A program made the position numbers and the translations under genes. Below, one piece after another: positions 1 through 9,339 of a stretch of DNA of 64,000 nt. This stretch comes from Pseudomonas sp. Fl4BN1 (GTDB lineage: Bacteria; Pseudomonadota; Gammaproteobacteria; Pseudomonadales; Pseudomonadaceae): contig NZ_JAAARM010000006.1 in NCBI RefSeq assembly GCF_009908285.1, positions 1 through 64,000 of the forward strand, in the 5' to 3' direction. Numbering within the stretch: position 1 is the first letter of the stretch; each line of letters starts with the position of its first letter. The notes under the pieces were generated by a model. That model saw only the letters and a list, made by a program, of their open reading frames with translations. It was not told where the DNA came from and ran no database searches.

Positions 1-189
1 GGTGGCAGGGGGAGGGCGGTAGATTCTTCACTCATGGGAGGGGCCTGTTTACTCGTTCAATATCCTCCGGTCATCTTTAGGGTTGGGCAGCCAGGAGCGG
101 TTGATCTGGATCAAGTTTCCAATAAGGAAAAGTCGGTAATGAGTAGGAATTTTTTCAGCGGATCAACCCGGTATCGGCCACGTTGCTGT

Positions 190-789
190 TTAGTGATGAG
201 TCATGGCTGGGAGTACCAGGGTGCCCACCCAGTCATCCGGTAGATCCAGGGCAAAGCACCGATAGGCCGGAGGATGCAGCGGGAACCACTCTGTCAGAGG
301 CAGGCCTGCACACTTGAGGGTCGCTTCGCGCTCGCTCCAGGCCTGGGCGAAAGCCGGGGGGCGCAGGTCCTCGGTAAGCTCCAGTAATTGTCCGGTAACG
401 CTGGGTCCCAGGTAGTCCTGAGCGACCAGTTGCCAATCGGGAATCTCTTCGACCTGCATCAGGTCTACACCCACCGCGCCATACAGGTGGACCGCCGCCA
501 GCGACAGTCCCTGTTCGTGACTGATGGACAGCCCCGCCAGGCCCCAGCCCGGCAGGCTGAGCTGCAACGCCTGACCGGGGGGCGAGTGGATATGAATACT
601 TTCGGTGGCGATGCCCAGGCTCTGGCTCAGGGCTTCGCGCAGTGCCAGGCGAATTTCCTTGCGCGCCCGGGTACGTGAATCGCCAGGCCCGGTGGTGACG
701 CTGACCAGCAACACGCCCTGCTGCCAATGTGCCTGGCAGTAGGGCCAGGCAAATACCTGCAGCGCCGTGTGCGAGCTGCTCCCGGTCAT
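190..789 (-). CDS. 4'-phosphopantetheinyl transferase family protein
   Basis: About 199 residues, the size of the short Sfp/AcpT-like transferases that move phosphopantetheine from CoA onto the serine of a carrier protein. The two family motifs are readable: GAVGVDLMQVEEI (Mg/CoA-binding Asp) and WSEREATLKC (the W-x-x-[KR]-E-A-x-x-K motif). The start was placed at 789 because its ATG overlaps the stop of the upstream synthetase (ATGA), which implies translational coupling; longer upstream reading lies inside the synthetase gene. The inferred job is to activate the carrier domain of that synthetase, though it could also serve other carriers. Confidence 0.85.
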   Translation of the reverse strand: MTGSSSHTALQVFAWPYCQAHWQQGVLLVSVTTGPGDSRTRARKEIRLALREALSQSLGIATESIHIHSPPGQALQLSLPGWGLAGLSISHEQGLSLAAVHLYGAVGVDLMQVEEIPDWQLVAQDYLGPSVTGQLLELTEDLRPPAFAQAWSEREATLKCAGLPLTEWFPLHPPAYRCFALDLPDDWVGTLVLPAMTHH

Positions 790-3700
790 GCTCGGGCAGG
801 GGCCGCTGGGCAGCCGGCCCAACGGCTGGCCTGGGGAATGTGCTCGCCCTTCATCACCAGGGTCAGTGCTCCCAGGTGTGCATCGTTGCCCACTTGAGCG
901 CTGTACAGCACCGAGCTGCGTGGGCCCATGTAGACCCGCTCGCCGATGTGCACCTGGTCGATCTTCATCACCCGGTCTTCGAACAGGTGCGTCTGCGGGC
1001 AGGCGCCGGCATTCAGTTCGCTGTGGTCGCCAATGTGCACGCAGTCGAATTCGGTAATGTCGGTGGTGTCCATGTACACCCCGCGCCCGATCTTGCAGCC
1101 CAGCAAGTTGAAAGCGGGTGGCAGCCATGGCGTACCGCGCAGGAAACGCATGAGATTCGGTGCGGCCATGCCTTCGTAGAGACTGGTGATGCCTTCGGAG
1201 AGCCAGACGAACGGGGTCCACATCGGATCTGCGCGTTTGCGGTAGCGGCCTACCAGCAGCCATTTCAAGGCGGCCACGAACAGGAAGTTGCCGACAGCGT
1301 AGGCCAAGCCGATCAATGCCAGGTAACCCAGTACCGCGCCCCAGCGGTCAGCGGCGGCCAGGGGCATCAGGTCGAGCATCACGGTGTAGCCCACGGCGAT
1401 CACCACCGCATGCGGGGTGACGATGCGCAAGCCTTCGATCAGGCCTCGGGTCAGGCGGCGCAAGGGTGAAGGATGGAAGGTCAGGGATGGCGGGTAGCCG
1501 CTGACCTGCTCCCGGGCCGGCAGGTTGATGGGGGGCGAGCCGAGCCAGGTATCGCCGTCCTTGAGTTCGCTGTTGCGCGGAGCAAAGGAGTGCACGCCAA
1601 TCAGCACGTTTTCCGGCAGCACGGTGCCATCGGGAATGTAGCTGCCATTGCCGACGAAACTGCGATGGGCGATCACGGTCGGTTGAATGCTCATCCAGCC
1701 GCCGTCCACCTGTTCATCGCCGAGCATCACGGCGTCGGCGATGAAGGTTTCATCACCCAGGGTGAGCATGTCGGGGATCACTCCCTGGGCGGTGGAAATT
1801 TCCGCATCGCGACCGACTTTTGCCCCCAGCAGGCGGTACCAGAACGGCGCGTAGATCGTGGCATACAGGCCTGACAGCACGTTGAGGCTTGCCTCCTGGA
1901 TATGGCTGACCAGCCACTTGGCGCAGTAGGTGTTGCTGTGCACGGCATACCGGCCGGGCTTCAGGCGTGGCAGGGCGATCCAGCGCAGCGCTGCCGCAGC
2001 CAGCATGGTCACGACGATCAGTACGGCGCTGGCGGGGAGCGCCAGGAAGAAGTAGCGCAGCAGTTGCACTGTCACTTCCTGGCCCTGCAGCCAGGGCAAG
2101 ATCTGCTGTTCGTCGAACCAGTCGATGAGGAAGAAGGTCGGGAACACCGGGATGAAGAACAGCGTGGCGATCAGCAGGATACCGAATACGAAGAACAGCC
2201 CTTCACCTCGTTGGCGCCATGCGCTGACCGGTGGCCGTGGCGGCAGGCTGGCCGGGTCGAAGGCGCCGATGTCCCGGGCTGGCGAGCCGTTCCAGACGCG
2301 TGTGTCAGGCACCTTGCGGCCATCCGCCAGGGCTGATTGGCCTTGCAAGTGACCTTGGCGGCCGACGGTGGTATTGCCTTCGAGAATCGCATAGGAGCCG
2401 ATGCAGGCGTGGTCCTGCACTTCGATCCGGCCGAGAAGCAGTTGGCCGCGTTCGACCCGGGCATTTTCCAGGCTGACGCCGTTGCCGATACTGACGTGAT
2501 TGCCCAGGGTCAACAGGTCGGGCACCCGTACGCCGGCAGAGCCGATATTCGCCTCCTGGCCGACCCTGGCTCCCAGCGCGCGCAGCCACAGGCCGTAGAG
2601 CGACGAGCCGCTAAGCAGATACACCGGTGCCGACTCGACGAAGCGATCTGCCGCCCACCAGCGGAAATAGGTCAGGCCCCACAGCGGATAGCTCCCGGCT
2701 TGCAGGCGCCCGGCGATCAGCCATTTACCGGCGATAGCGATGACGAACTGCAACAGGGTGGCGAGCAGGAACATCCCTACCGAAGCTGCGGTGGCGGCTG
2801 CGACCGAATCCCCAGGAGCGCCAGTAAGGTAGTGATAGGTAAAGAAGGGTGCCAGCCACTGGCTCATCCGCAGGCTGACCATGACCGGCAGCACCAGCGC
2901 CTGGGCCAGGCCGCAGCGCCAGCGTTTCCAGGCGGCGGGCGGCGTCCACTGCGCCTGGGCCGGGCCTTGTTCCGGAGCTTGCTGCAGGACTTCGGCAATG
3001 GCACCGATGCGCCGCTGTTGATAGATGTCGCGCACGGTGATGTGGGCGAAGCGCGGGTCGGTACGCAGGGCCGAGGCCAGGCGTGCGGCGAAGAACGAAT
3101 GACCGCCCAGGTCGCTGAAGAAGTCCGCGTCACGGCGGATCGACTGGCCGGGGAAGAGTTTCTCCAGGGCACTGAACAGTGCCTGTTCGGCCGGGTTCTC
3201 GGCCGTGTCCGAAGCGTCGCTGACCGCTGGGTTGTCCAGGGTCAGGGGGCGAGCCTTGAGCGCCTTGCGGTCAATCTTGCCAGACGTCAGGCGCGGCATG
3301 CTGTCCAGCAATTCAAAGCGCCCCGGCACCATGTAGGGCGGCAGTTGTGCTTGCAGGCCGTGGCGCAGCAGGCTGGGCAGCACATCCAGCGGCAGGCTCT
3401 GATCAGGTACCAGATAGGCGATCAACTGGTCGATGCCGTCGTCATTGCGCAGCAGTACCGCCACGGTGCCAACCCCGGGTTGCTGGGCCAGCAAGGCTTC
3501 GATTTCTCCCAACTCGACACGGAAACCGCGAATCTTCACCTGATCGTCCGCCCGGCCCAGGCATTGCACCTGGCCGTCAGCGTCGATCCGGGCCAGGTCA
3601 CCGGTGCGATACAGGCGGGTATCCTGGGCGCTGATGGTCCAAGGGTTGGGCAGGAATTTCTCCTGGGTCAGGTCTGGACGTCCCAGGTAGCCCTCGGCCA

Positions 3701-4823
3701 GGCCGGGGCCGGTGATGCACGGTTCGCCGGTCTGGCCGCGGGGCATCAGGCTCGGTGCCTGGCCCGGTTGCAGGTCGGCGGCGATCACCAGCAAACCGTA
3801 GTTGGGCAGGGGCTTGCCGATGCTGACCGGCTGACCGGGCTCCAGGCGTGCGAGGCTGGCGGAAACCGTGGCTTCGGTGGGGCCGTAGGTGTTGAACATC
3901 TGCCGGCCGGGGCGGCTCCAGCGTTCCACCAGCGATTCGGGGCACATTTCGCCACCGAGATTGATCAGGCGCAGGCTAGGTACGTCTTCGCTGAACAGCG
4001 CCAGCAGAGTCGGTACCGCGTGCAGCACGCTGATGCGCTGCTGGGTCAGCATGCGCGGCAGGGTTTCCGGGTCGCCGGTGATTTCCTTGGGGCCGATCCA
4101 CAGGGTGGCGCCCACTAGATAGGCGATCCAGATCTCTTCGAAGGACATGTCGAAGGCCACGGAAAAACCCTGGTAGACCCGGTCGCTGGCCTGGATACCG
4201 AGCACCGCGTTTTCGCTGCGCAGGAAGTGGCAGATGCTGCCCTGAGAAATCAGGATGCCCTTGGGCTTGCCGGTGGAGCCGGAGGTATAGATCACGTAGG
4301 CCGGGTGCTCGGGACGCACGTTGCTGCGCCGCAGCAGAGGACCGTCGAGGGGCGCGAGCAGGGCTTCGGCGGTCCACAGTGGCAGGCCGATGGCCGCTAG
4401 GCTCGGGGCCAGTTGCTCGCAGCACAGGACTCCCACCGCACTGGCGTCGTCCATGCAGATCTGCAGGCGCTCGACTGGTGTGTCCTGATCCAGGGGCAGC
4501 CAGGCGGCGCCGGCCTTGGCGATCCCGGCCTGCATCACCAGCAGTTCAAGGCCCCTTGGCAGCCACAGGCCGACAATTTGCCCCGGCTGGACCCCGGCCT
4601 GGATCAGCCTGGAGGCCACGCGGTCGGCCTGTTGGTCCAGTTCGCGGTAGGTCAACTGGTGTTCGGCGTAGATCAGTGCCACCTGCTCGGGAGTGCGCCT
4701 GGCGCTGGCTTCCAGCAGGTCGGCGAGCACTTCCTCTCGCAGTAGTTCAGGTTGCGCCGCCCCATAAAGCACGTTCGATAGATGGGTGGTGTGACGAGTC
4801 TTCAGTAGGGTCACATTGTTCAT
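786..4823 (-). CDS. Pls/PosA-type single-module nonribosomal peptide synthetase with six-TM, three-repeat C-terminus
   Basis: 1345 residues. Adenylation domain about 30-525: YTSGSTGKPKG near 180, NTYGPTEATVS near 312, YRTGDLARI near 405, RGFRVELGEIEA near 433, GKIDRKALK near 516. Carrier domain about 545-615 with LGGHS, Ser576. There is no condensation or thioesterase domain. The remainder is three repeats, each a pair of hydrophobic helices (about 640-705, 876-950, 1130-1195) followed by a hexapeptide-type beta-helix domain. This is the architecture of epsilon-poly-lysine synthetase and the Pls/PosA terminal-domain family, in which a membrane enzyme makes amino-acid homopolymers or short isopeptides. 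Asp225 matches the residue that binds the substrate alpha-amino group. By hand alignment the pocket reads D-M-E-H-I-L-T-V-S, whose first three positions recall ornithine-type pockets (weak). Product unknown. Confidence 0.88.
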   Translation of the reverse strand: MNNVTLLKTRHTTHLSNVLYGAAQPELLREEVLADLLEASARRTPEQVALIYAEHQLTYRELDQQADRVASRLIQAGVQPGQIVGLWLPRGLELLVMQAGIAKAGAAWLPLDQDTPVERLQICMDDASAVGVLCCEQLAPSLAAIGLPLWTAEALLAPLDGPLLRRSNVRPEHPAYVIYTSGSTGKPKGILISQGSICHFLRSENAVLGIQASDRVYQGFSVAFDMSFEEIWIAYLVGATLWIGPKEITGDPETLPRMLTQQRISVLHAVPTLLALFSEDVPSLRLINLGGEMCPESLVERWSRPGRQMFNTYGPTEATVSASLARLEPGQPVSIGKPLPNYGLLVIAADLQPGQAPSLMPRGQTGEPCITGPGLAEGYLGRPDLTQEKFLPNPWTISAQDTRLYRTGDLARIDADGQVQCLGRADDQVKIRGFRVELGEIEALLAQQPGVGTVAVLLRNDDGIDQLIAYLVPDQSLPLDVLPSLLRHGLQAQLPPYMVPGRFELLDSMPRLTSGKIDRKALKARPLTLDNPAVSDASDTAENPAEQALFSALEKLFPGQSIRRDADFFSDLGGHSFFAARLASALRTDPRFAHITVRDIYQQRRIGAIAEVLQQAPEQGPAQAQWTPPAAWKRWRCGLAQALVLPVMVSLRMSQWLAPFFTYHYLTGAPGDSVAAATAASVGMFLLATLLQFVIAIAGKWLIAGRLQAGSYPLWGLTYFRWWAADRFVESAPVYLLSGSSLYGLWLRALGARVGQEANIGSAGVRVPDLLTLGNHVSIGNGVSLENARVERGQLLLGRIEVQDHACIGSYAILEGNTTVGRQGHLQGQSALADGRKVPDTRVWNGSPARDIGAFDPASLPPRPPVSAWRQRGEGLFFVFGILLIATLFFIPVFPTFFLIDWFDEQQILPWLQGQEVTVQLLRYFFLALPASAVLIVVTMLAAAALRWIALPRLKPGRYAVHSNTYCAKWLVSHIQEASLNVLSGLYATIYAPFWYRLLGAKVGRDAEISTAQGVIPDMLTLGDETFIADAVMLGDEQVDGGWMSIQPTVIAHRSFVGNGSYIPDGTVLPENVLIGVHSFAPRNSELKDGDTWLGSPPINLPAREQVSGYPPSLTFHPSPLRRLTRGLIEGLRIVTPHAVVIAVGYTVMLDLMPLAAADRWGAVLGYLALIGLAYAVGNFLFVAALKWLLVGRYRKRADPMWTPFVWLSEGITSLYEGMAAPNLMRFLRGTPWLPPAFNLLGCKIGRGVYMDTTDITEFDCVHIGDHSELNAGACPQTHLFEDRVMKIDQVHIGERVYMGPRSSVLYSAQVGNDAHLGALTLVMKGEHIPQASRWAGCPAAPARA

Positions 4824-5359
4824 GGGTGCACATTCGCCGTGAGTGTCAGGGGCAGTTCAAGTGCTGCCTGTCGGTTTTGATCAGGCGGCAGGTGGCTCAA
4901 GCCCAGCGCTGGTAGGGCGCTGATAGTTCGCTTGATGTCAGTTTCGATACATTTTTTATTGCAGGTTCCTGCAGGTTCGAGGCACAGGAATTGGCTTCGT
5001 AACAGGCAGGCAAGAGGTGAGCTGAACGAATATCTCAGAGGGTAGCTGTACGGTAGTTGAACGAGATTCGAGATCCAGTCCGAGCTTCGCTTGACAGCGA
5101 CAGCTCAAGAAAACGGCGTCTTGGGGGCATCGCAATCGTAATGGGGGATTTTCCTGCCGACCTGAGAAAGGCCTGCTCTGGGCGCTTCTGGGCAAGAGGT
5201 GTTTCATCGCCGGCAGGCATCGCGGGCGACGATGGGAGAGTGGAGGAGCACGGCATTGCTCAGGTTTTGTGTCAGAGAAATGATCTTTACATTTTGTATA
5301 GATATGGATAATTTATCCATATTCCGCATGCCCGCATTCGAACATGGCGATCAACCCGC
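4824..5359. other. Intergenic region between divergent synthetase and hydroxyaspartate cassette
   Basis: 536 bases without a convincing gene: the short reading frames on both strands lack recognisable proteins and good ribosome sites. It must hold the divergent promoters. The direct repeat GCAGGTTC occurs at 4961 and 4971. The only strong signal is the palindrome at 5302-5322, described separately. No clear Shine-Dalgarno precedes the synthetase ATG at 4823. Confidence 0.6.
5302..5322. promoter_or_regulatory. Perfect palindrome, candidate operator of the hydroxyaspartate cassette
   Basis: Ten-base arms ATATGGATAA / TTATCCATAT around a single central T, located 37 bases before the first cassette gene. 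The core TGGATA/TATCCA recurs in the inverted repeat at 10201-10222 next to the regulator gene. The arms cover GATAAT (5307-5312), a possible -10 element, so a bound protein could block transcription. Operator status is inferred from sequence and position. Confidence 0.65.
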
Positions 5360-6334
5360 ATGGCAAAACACGAAGCAACCTTGAAGCTGTTGGACAAAAA
5401 CCATGTGGATGCACTGCTCATTCATGAGCAGGTTCTTGAAGCAGTCTGTGAAGCCTTCATCCTTCACAGCCTGGATGAAGGCCGGGGGTTCTCGGTGGTT
5501 CGCGAGTCATTGGGTAAGGGCGGCATCTTCGGCATCAAATCTGCTGAAATCAGCAGTCAAGGATTGCTGGGATTCAAAGCCGCAGGCTTTTGGCCGCGAA
5601 ATCGTAGCTTTGGGGGGGAACCTCACCAGGCAACGATCATGTTGATGGACCCTGCGACGGGTCGTCCCCTGTGCCTGATTGATGGCAATAGCGTGACCAC
5701 GTTGCGAACCGGGGCAGCGGGAGCCCTGGGCTTGCAACTGCTGGCTTGTCCGCACAGCTCCAGCGCCTGTGTATTTGGCTCAGGCGTGCAAGCGGGTATC
5801 CAGTTGGATTACGCATTGCGGGTCATGCCCAAGCTTAGACACGTACTTTATGTGACGGCCAATGGCTTGCCGGACCTGCGTTTTGAAGGGCGTTTCCTTT
5901 CGCGGTGCGTGTTGCAACACAGCGTGGATGCCAACAGCGCCGTGGCCCAAAGCAACATTGTGATTACCGCCACTCCAGGCGCTGGTGCGTTGTTTGACCT
6001 GGATGCCGTACGTCCCGGCACCCATTTCAACTGTGTGGGTGCTGATACCCGAGGCAAGCGCGAGCTGCCGGAGGGGTTGCTCAAGCGTGCCTGTGTGGTG
6101 GTCGATGATCATGGCCAGGCCAGCACACTGGGAGAGACTCAGTGGGCGCCCGAGGTTCCCATTCTGGAACTGGGCGATCTGTTGACTGGCAAGGCGAAGT
6201 TCAATCGTGCACTGGTGGATATCTCAGTGTTTGACATGACCGGCCTGGCCCTGCAGGACTTGACCGTGGCTCGCCTGCTGCATCAGCGCGCCTGTGCCGA
6301 CAACATGGGGCACGATATTTCGTGGCCCTGGTAA
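5360..6334 (+). CDS. Ornithine cyclodeaminase/mu-crystallin family protein, probable iminosuccinate reductase (BhcD-like)
   Basis: 324 residues, typical of the family. A dinucleotide-binding Rossmann segment is visible (CVFGSGVQAGIQ near 137) and the family signature VGADTRGKRELP near 226. Family members act as ornithine cyclodeaminases, imine reductases or amino-acid dehydrogenases using NAD(P)H. The next gene encodes a hydroxyaspartate ammonia-lyase, whose product tautomerises to iminosuccinate. By analogy with BhcD of the beta-hydroxyaspartate cycle, the likely reaction is reduction of iminosuccinate to L-aspartate. A true ornithine cyclodeaminase is the main alternative. The ribosome site is weak; the gene lies directly behind a palindromic candidate operator. 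Confidence 0.72.
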   Translation: MAKHEATLKLLDKNHVDALLIHEQVLEAVCEAFILHSLDEGRGFSVVRESLGKGGIFGIKSAEISSQGLLGFKAAGFWPRNRSFGGEPHQATIMLMDPATGRPLCLIDGNSVTTLRTGAAGALGLQLLACPHSSSACVFGSGVQAGIQLDYALRVMPKLRHVLYVTANGLPDLRFEGRFLSRCVLQHSVDANSAVAQSNIVITATPGAGALFDLDAVRPGTHFNCVGADTRGKRELPEGLLKRACVVVDDHGQASTLGETQWAPEVPILELGDLLTGKAKFNRALVDISVFDMTGLALQDLTVARLLHQRACADNMGHDISWPW

Positions 6335-6353
6335 TTCTCTGAAGGAGATTTTC

Positions 6354-7322
6354 ATGCAACCTCTGGTTTTTCCATCATTTGCGGATGTGGCGGCAGCGGC
6401 TGAACGAATAGACGGTCATGCCCACCGCACTCCGGTGTTCACCTCGCGCACGATTGATGCAGAAATCGGCGCCCAGGTGTTTTTCAAGTGCGAGAACCTC
6501 CAGCGTACGGGGTCCTTCAAGTTTCGCGGCGCGTTCAACGCACTGGCCAAGTTTGATCCGCAGCAGCGCAAGGCCGGCGTGGTTGCGTTCTCTTCCGGCA
6601 ACCATGCTCAAGGCATCGCCTTGGCGGCCTCTTTGCTGAACATTCCGGCAACTATTGTCATGCCCTATGACGCACCTGCGGCCAAAGTTGCGGCGACTCA
6701 GGAATATGGCGCCAGGGTGGTGTTTTATGACCGCTACACCGAAGACCGCGAACAGATTGGCCGGTCGATGGCGCAAGAGCATGGCATGACGCTGATTCCT
6801 TCCTATGACCATCCAGATGTACTGGCAGGGCAAGGTACGGCGGCCAAGGAACTGCATGAGTCAGTCGGCGAGTTGGATGCACTGTTTGTCGGTCTTGGGG
6901 GGGGTGGAATGCTCTCCGGAACCACCTTGGCCACTCGCGAGTTAGCCCCCAAGTGCCGCTTGTATGGTGTGGAGCCTGAAGCGGGAAATGACGGCCAGCG
7001 ATCGTTCAAAACCGGCAGTATCGTGCATATCGATACCCCCGACACTATTGCCGATGGAGCCCAGACCCAGCACTTGGGAAATTACACTTTCCCGATTATC
7101 CGCGACGGTGTGAATGACATCCTGACGGTGTCCGATGCTCAGTTGATTGCCGCGATGAAGTTCTTTGCACAACGAATGAAAATGGTCGTGGAGCCCACAG
7201 GTTGTCTAGGGCTGGCTGCAATCAGGCAGGTCAAGGAGCAACTTAAAGGCCAGCGCGTAGGTGTCATTGTTACTGGAGGTAATATTGATGTTGAAAAATA
7301 TGTGGAACTCCTGAAGCGTTAA
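6354..7322 (+). CDS. threo-3-Hydroxyaspartate ammonia-lyase (PLP-dependent, serine/threonine dehydratase family)
   Basis: 322 residues, the length of the serine racemase / hydroxyaspartate dehydratase group and shorter than biosynthetic IlvA because the regulatory ACT domains are absent. PLP lysine Lys56 lies in RTGSFKFRGA, followed by SSGNHAQG and the phosphate-binding loop GLGGGGMLSG. The family removes water and ammonia from 3-hydroxyaspartate to give oxaloacetate through iminosuccinate; such an enzyme is known from Pseudomonas sp. T62. The start has a strong site, GAAGGAGA, 19 bases after the previous stop, so the two genes are probably cotranscribed. Threonine/serine dehydratase or serine racemase activity remains possible. 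Confidence 0.78.
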   Translation: MQPLVFPSFADVAAAAERIDGHAHRTPVFTSRTIDAEIGAQVFFKCENLQRTGSFKFRGAFNALAKFDPQQRKAGVVAFSSGNHAQGIALAASLLNIPATIVMPYDAPAAKVAATQEYGARVVFYDRYTEDREQIGRSMAQEHGMTLIPSYDHPDVLAGQGTAAKELHESVGELDALFVGLGGGGMLSGTTLATRELAPKCRLYGVEPEAGNDGQRSFKTGSIVHIDTPDTIADGAQTQHLGNYTFPIIRDGVNDILTVSDAQLIAAMKFFAQRMKMVVEPTGCLGLAAIRQVKEQLKGQRVGVIVTGGNIDVEKYVELLKR

Positions 7323-7504
7323 CTTTGCAACTGCTAAACAGACCGAGCTGATTGGTTTAACTAAGTCGTCTTAATTCAATTGATACGCGTGCCAATAATA
7401 ATGCGCCGGTGCTGAGCCGTTGCCGTAATAAAGTGTTTTGTCGTTTCTGCCGCCCATACAAAATCGCCTGGGAACTGACTGGGCATCAATAAAAAGAGGT
7501 GCTT

Positions 7505-8770
7505 ATGAAAAACCGTAATTTGGCACGCTTGATCGTGGTTGCGATTGTATTGGGCATTGCACTGGGTGGGCTGTTACATGCTCAACTGGATGCCGAGTCA
7601 GCCAAGACGGTTGCCGGTTACTTGGGCCTGGTGACCGATGTCTTCCTACGCCTGATCAAGATGGTCATTGCCCCATTGGTACTGGCCACCTTGATCGCGG
7701 GTGTTGCCAGCATGTCCGACAGCGGTGCTGTCGGACGTATTGGTTTCAAGGCGATCACTTGGTTCCTTCTAGCCTCGATCGTCTCGCTGAGTATTGGCCT
7801 GGTGCTGGCTAACCTGTTCCAGCCAGGCGTAGGGCTGAATCTTGTTCATCTCGAGACCGTCTCGGCGACCCAGGTCGGTTTGAACACGGGCGGATTCAAT
7901 CTTCCGACGTTCCTGACCCATGTATTCCCTCGCAGCATCATCGAGGCGATGGGCAATAACGAAGTTCTGCAGATCGTGGTGTTTTCGTTGTTCTTCGGTT
8001 CTGCGTTGGCCTTTGTTAAAGGTCGAGGCAAATCCAGCATCATGGAGATGCTGGAAGAGCTGGCGCAGGTCATGTTCCGCATCACTGACTATGTGATGTT
8101 CATTGCCCCCCTGGCGGTGTTCGCGGCAATCGCCGCGACCATTACCGTGCATGGTTTGGGCATGGTTGGCAGCTTTGGCAAATTGATTGTCCAGTTCTAT
8201 TTGGGGCTGGCATTGCTCTGGGCGCTGATTGCCGGCGTTGCCTTCTTGGCTTTGGGGCAGCGCGCTAAACGGCTGTTGAGACTTATGCGAGAACCTGTCC
8301 TTTTGGCGTTCTCCACGGCCAGTAGTGAAGCGGCCTACCCGAAAACCATTGCGGCTCTGGATACCTTCGGTTCGCCGAAACGGATCAACAGCTTTGTGTT
8401 GCCGCTGGGCTATTCCTTCAACCTGGACGGTTCGATGATGTACCAGGCGTTCATCGTGCTGTTCATCGCCCAAGCCTACAACATCGACATGAGCTTCTCT
8501 CATCAGATCATGGTGCTGCTGACGTTGCTGGTTATCAGCAAAGGGACCGCTGGCGTTGCCCGTGGCTCTTTGGTGGTGCTTGCCGCCGGCCTGCCGATGA
8601 TTGGCTTGCCGGAAGCCGGGCTGCTACTGGTACTGGCAGTGGACCCTATCCTGGATATGGGGCGTACAGCGACCAACGTCCTAGGCTGCGGTGTAGCTGC
8701 TGCGGTCATCGGTGACGGTGCAGACGGTGATCCGGAAGTGGAGCCTGTCGGAACTCAACAACCGGCTTGA
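7505..8770 (+). CDS. Dicarboxylate/amino acid:cation symporter (DAACS, GltP/DctA family)
   Basis: 421 residues with the hydrophobic pattern of sodium- or proton-coupled glutamate/aspartate/C4-dicarboxylate carriers. Family motifs are present: the serine-rich TASSEAAYPKT, NLDGSMMYQ, the KGTAGVARGS hairpin and DPILDMGRTATNV. It sits in the inner membrane. The ATG at 7505 was chosen over the GTG at 7499 because AAGAGGT lies directly upstream. Position between a hydroxyaspartate lyase and RidA suggests uptake of hydroxyaspartate, aspartate or a similar acidic substrate; the actual substrate cannot be read from sequence. Confidence 0.88.
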   Translation: MKNRNLARLIVVAIVLGIALGGLLHAQLDAESAKTVAGYLGLVTDVFLRLIKMVIAPLVLATLIAGVASMSDSGAVGRIGFKAITWFLLASIVSLSIGLVLANLFQPGVGLNLVHLETVSATQVGLNTGGFNLPTFLTHVFPRSIIEAMGNNEVLQIVVFSLFFGSALAFVKGRGKSSIMEMLEELAQVMFRITDYVMFIAPLAVFAAIAATITVHGLGMVGSFGKLIVQFYLGLALLWALIAGVAFLALGQRAKRLLRLMREPVLLAFSTASSEAAYPKTIAALDTFGSPKRINSFVLPLGYSFNLDGSMMYQAFIVLFIAQAYNIDMSFSHQIMVLLTLLVISKGTAGVARGSLVVLAAGLPMIGLPEAGLLLVLAVDPILDMGRTATNVLGCGVAAAVIGDGADGDPEVEPVGTQQPA

Positions 8771-8891
8771 CCCCTGGCTTGCGCAAAGGCGTACGGCGTG
8801 AGGAAGTTCTGCTGATTAATGCGACCTCAGTGAAGCGCTGACATTAAAAGCATCTCTGCAGTCTATTGGCAGGGACTTTCAGAGTGAACCT

Positions 8892-8920
8892 GTGCTCTTG
8901 CCCATTATGTACAAGAGCAC
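8892..8920. other. Inverted repeat between symporter and RidA genes
   Basis: Nine-base perfect arms GTGCTCTTG and CAAGAGCAC around an 11-base loop. It is followed by only TTT, so it is at best a weak terminator. It could also be an operator or an RNA hairpin setting ridA expression relative to the symporter. Confidence 0.4.
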
Positions 8921-8958
8921 TTTAAACAGTTGCGCCACCTCTAGAAGAACGAATAACA

Positions 8959-9339
8959 ATGAAAATCCTGCATACCGATAACGCCTCTTCACCTGCGGGG
9001 CATTACTCCCAGGCAGTCAGTTATCAGGGGACTTTATATGTCTCCGGTCAATTACCCGTGAGCCCGGACGGTACACATAATATTGGTGCTTCTTTTGCTG
9101 AACAGGCACGCCTCGCTCTGAATAATCTGCTGGCGATTGTTCAAGCCTCGGGGGGAACTCCGGAGAGCCTGCTGAAAGTTACGGTTTATGTTGCTGGGGT
9201 AAAGCATTGGCCCGAGTTTGATCAAGTATATGCCCAAGCCCTTGGCGCTCATCGTCCGGCGCGCGTGGTGGTGCCGGTTCCTGAACTGCATCACGGTTAC
9301 CTGGTAGAAATTGAAGCGTTGGCACAATCGGTTTCTTGA
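8959..9339 (+). CDS. RidA family reactive intermediate deaminase
   Basis: 126 residues, the full length of a RidA (YjgF/YER057c/UK114) subunit. The family hydrolyses reactive enamines and imines released by PLP-dependent dehydratases, forming a cytoplasmic trimer. Typical features are the start region GHYSQAVSYQGTLYVSGQLPV and the C-terminal end RPARVVVPVPELHHGYLVEIEALA, whose Arg normally binds the substrate carboxylate. Beside a hydroxyaspartate ammonia-lyase, the natural role would be hydrolysis of the imine/enamine intermediate to oxaloacetate plus ammonia. The Shine-Dalgarno sequence is weak. It may belong to the same transcription unit as the preceding symporter. Confidence 0.88.
   Translation: MKILHTDNASSPAGHYSQAVSYQGTLYVSGQLPVSPDGTHNIGASFAEQARLALNNLLAIVQASGGTPESLLKVTVYVAGVKHWPEFDQVYAQALGAHRPARVVVPVPELHHGYLVEIEALAQSVS

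Noticed and set aside
34..243. 69-codon frame at the left window edge
   Set aside because: No ribosome site or protein family; overlaps the end of the transferase gene on the opposite strand. Bases 1-189 show nothing else.
4956..5311. Small frames on both strands in the 4824-5359 gap
   Set aside because: They overlap each other, lack ribosome sites and have no protein-like composition.
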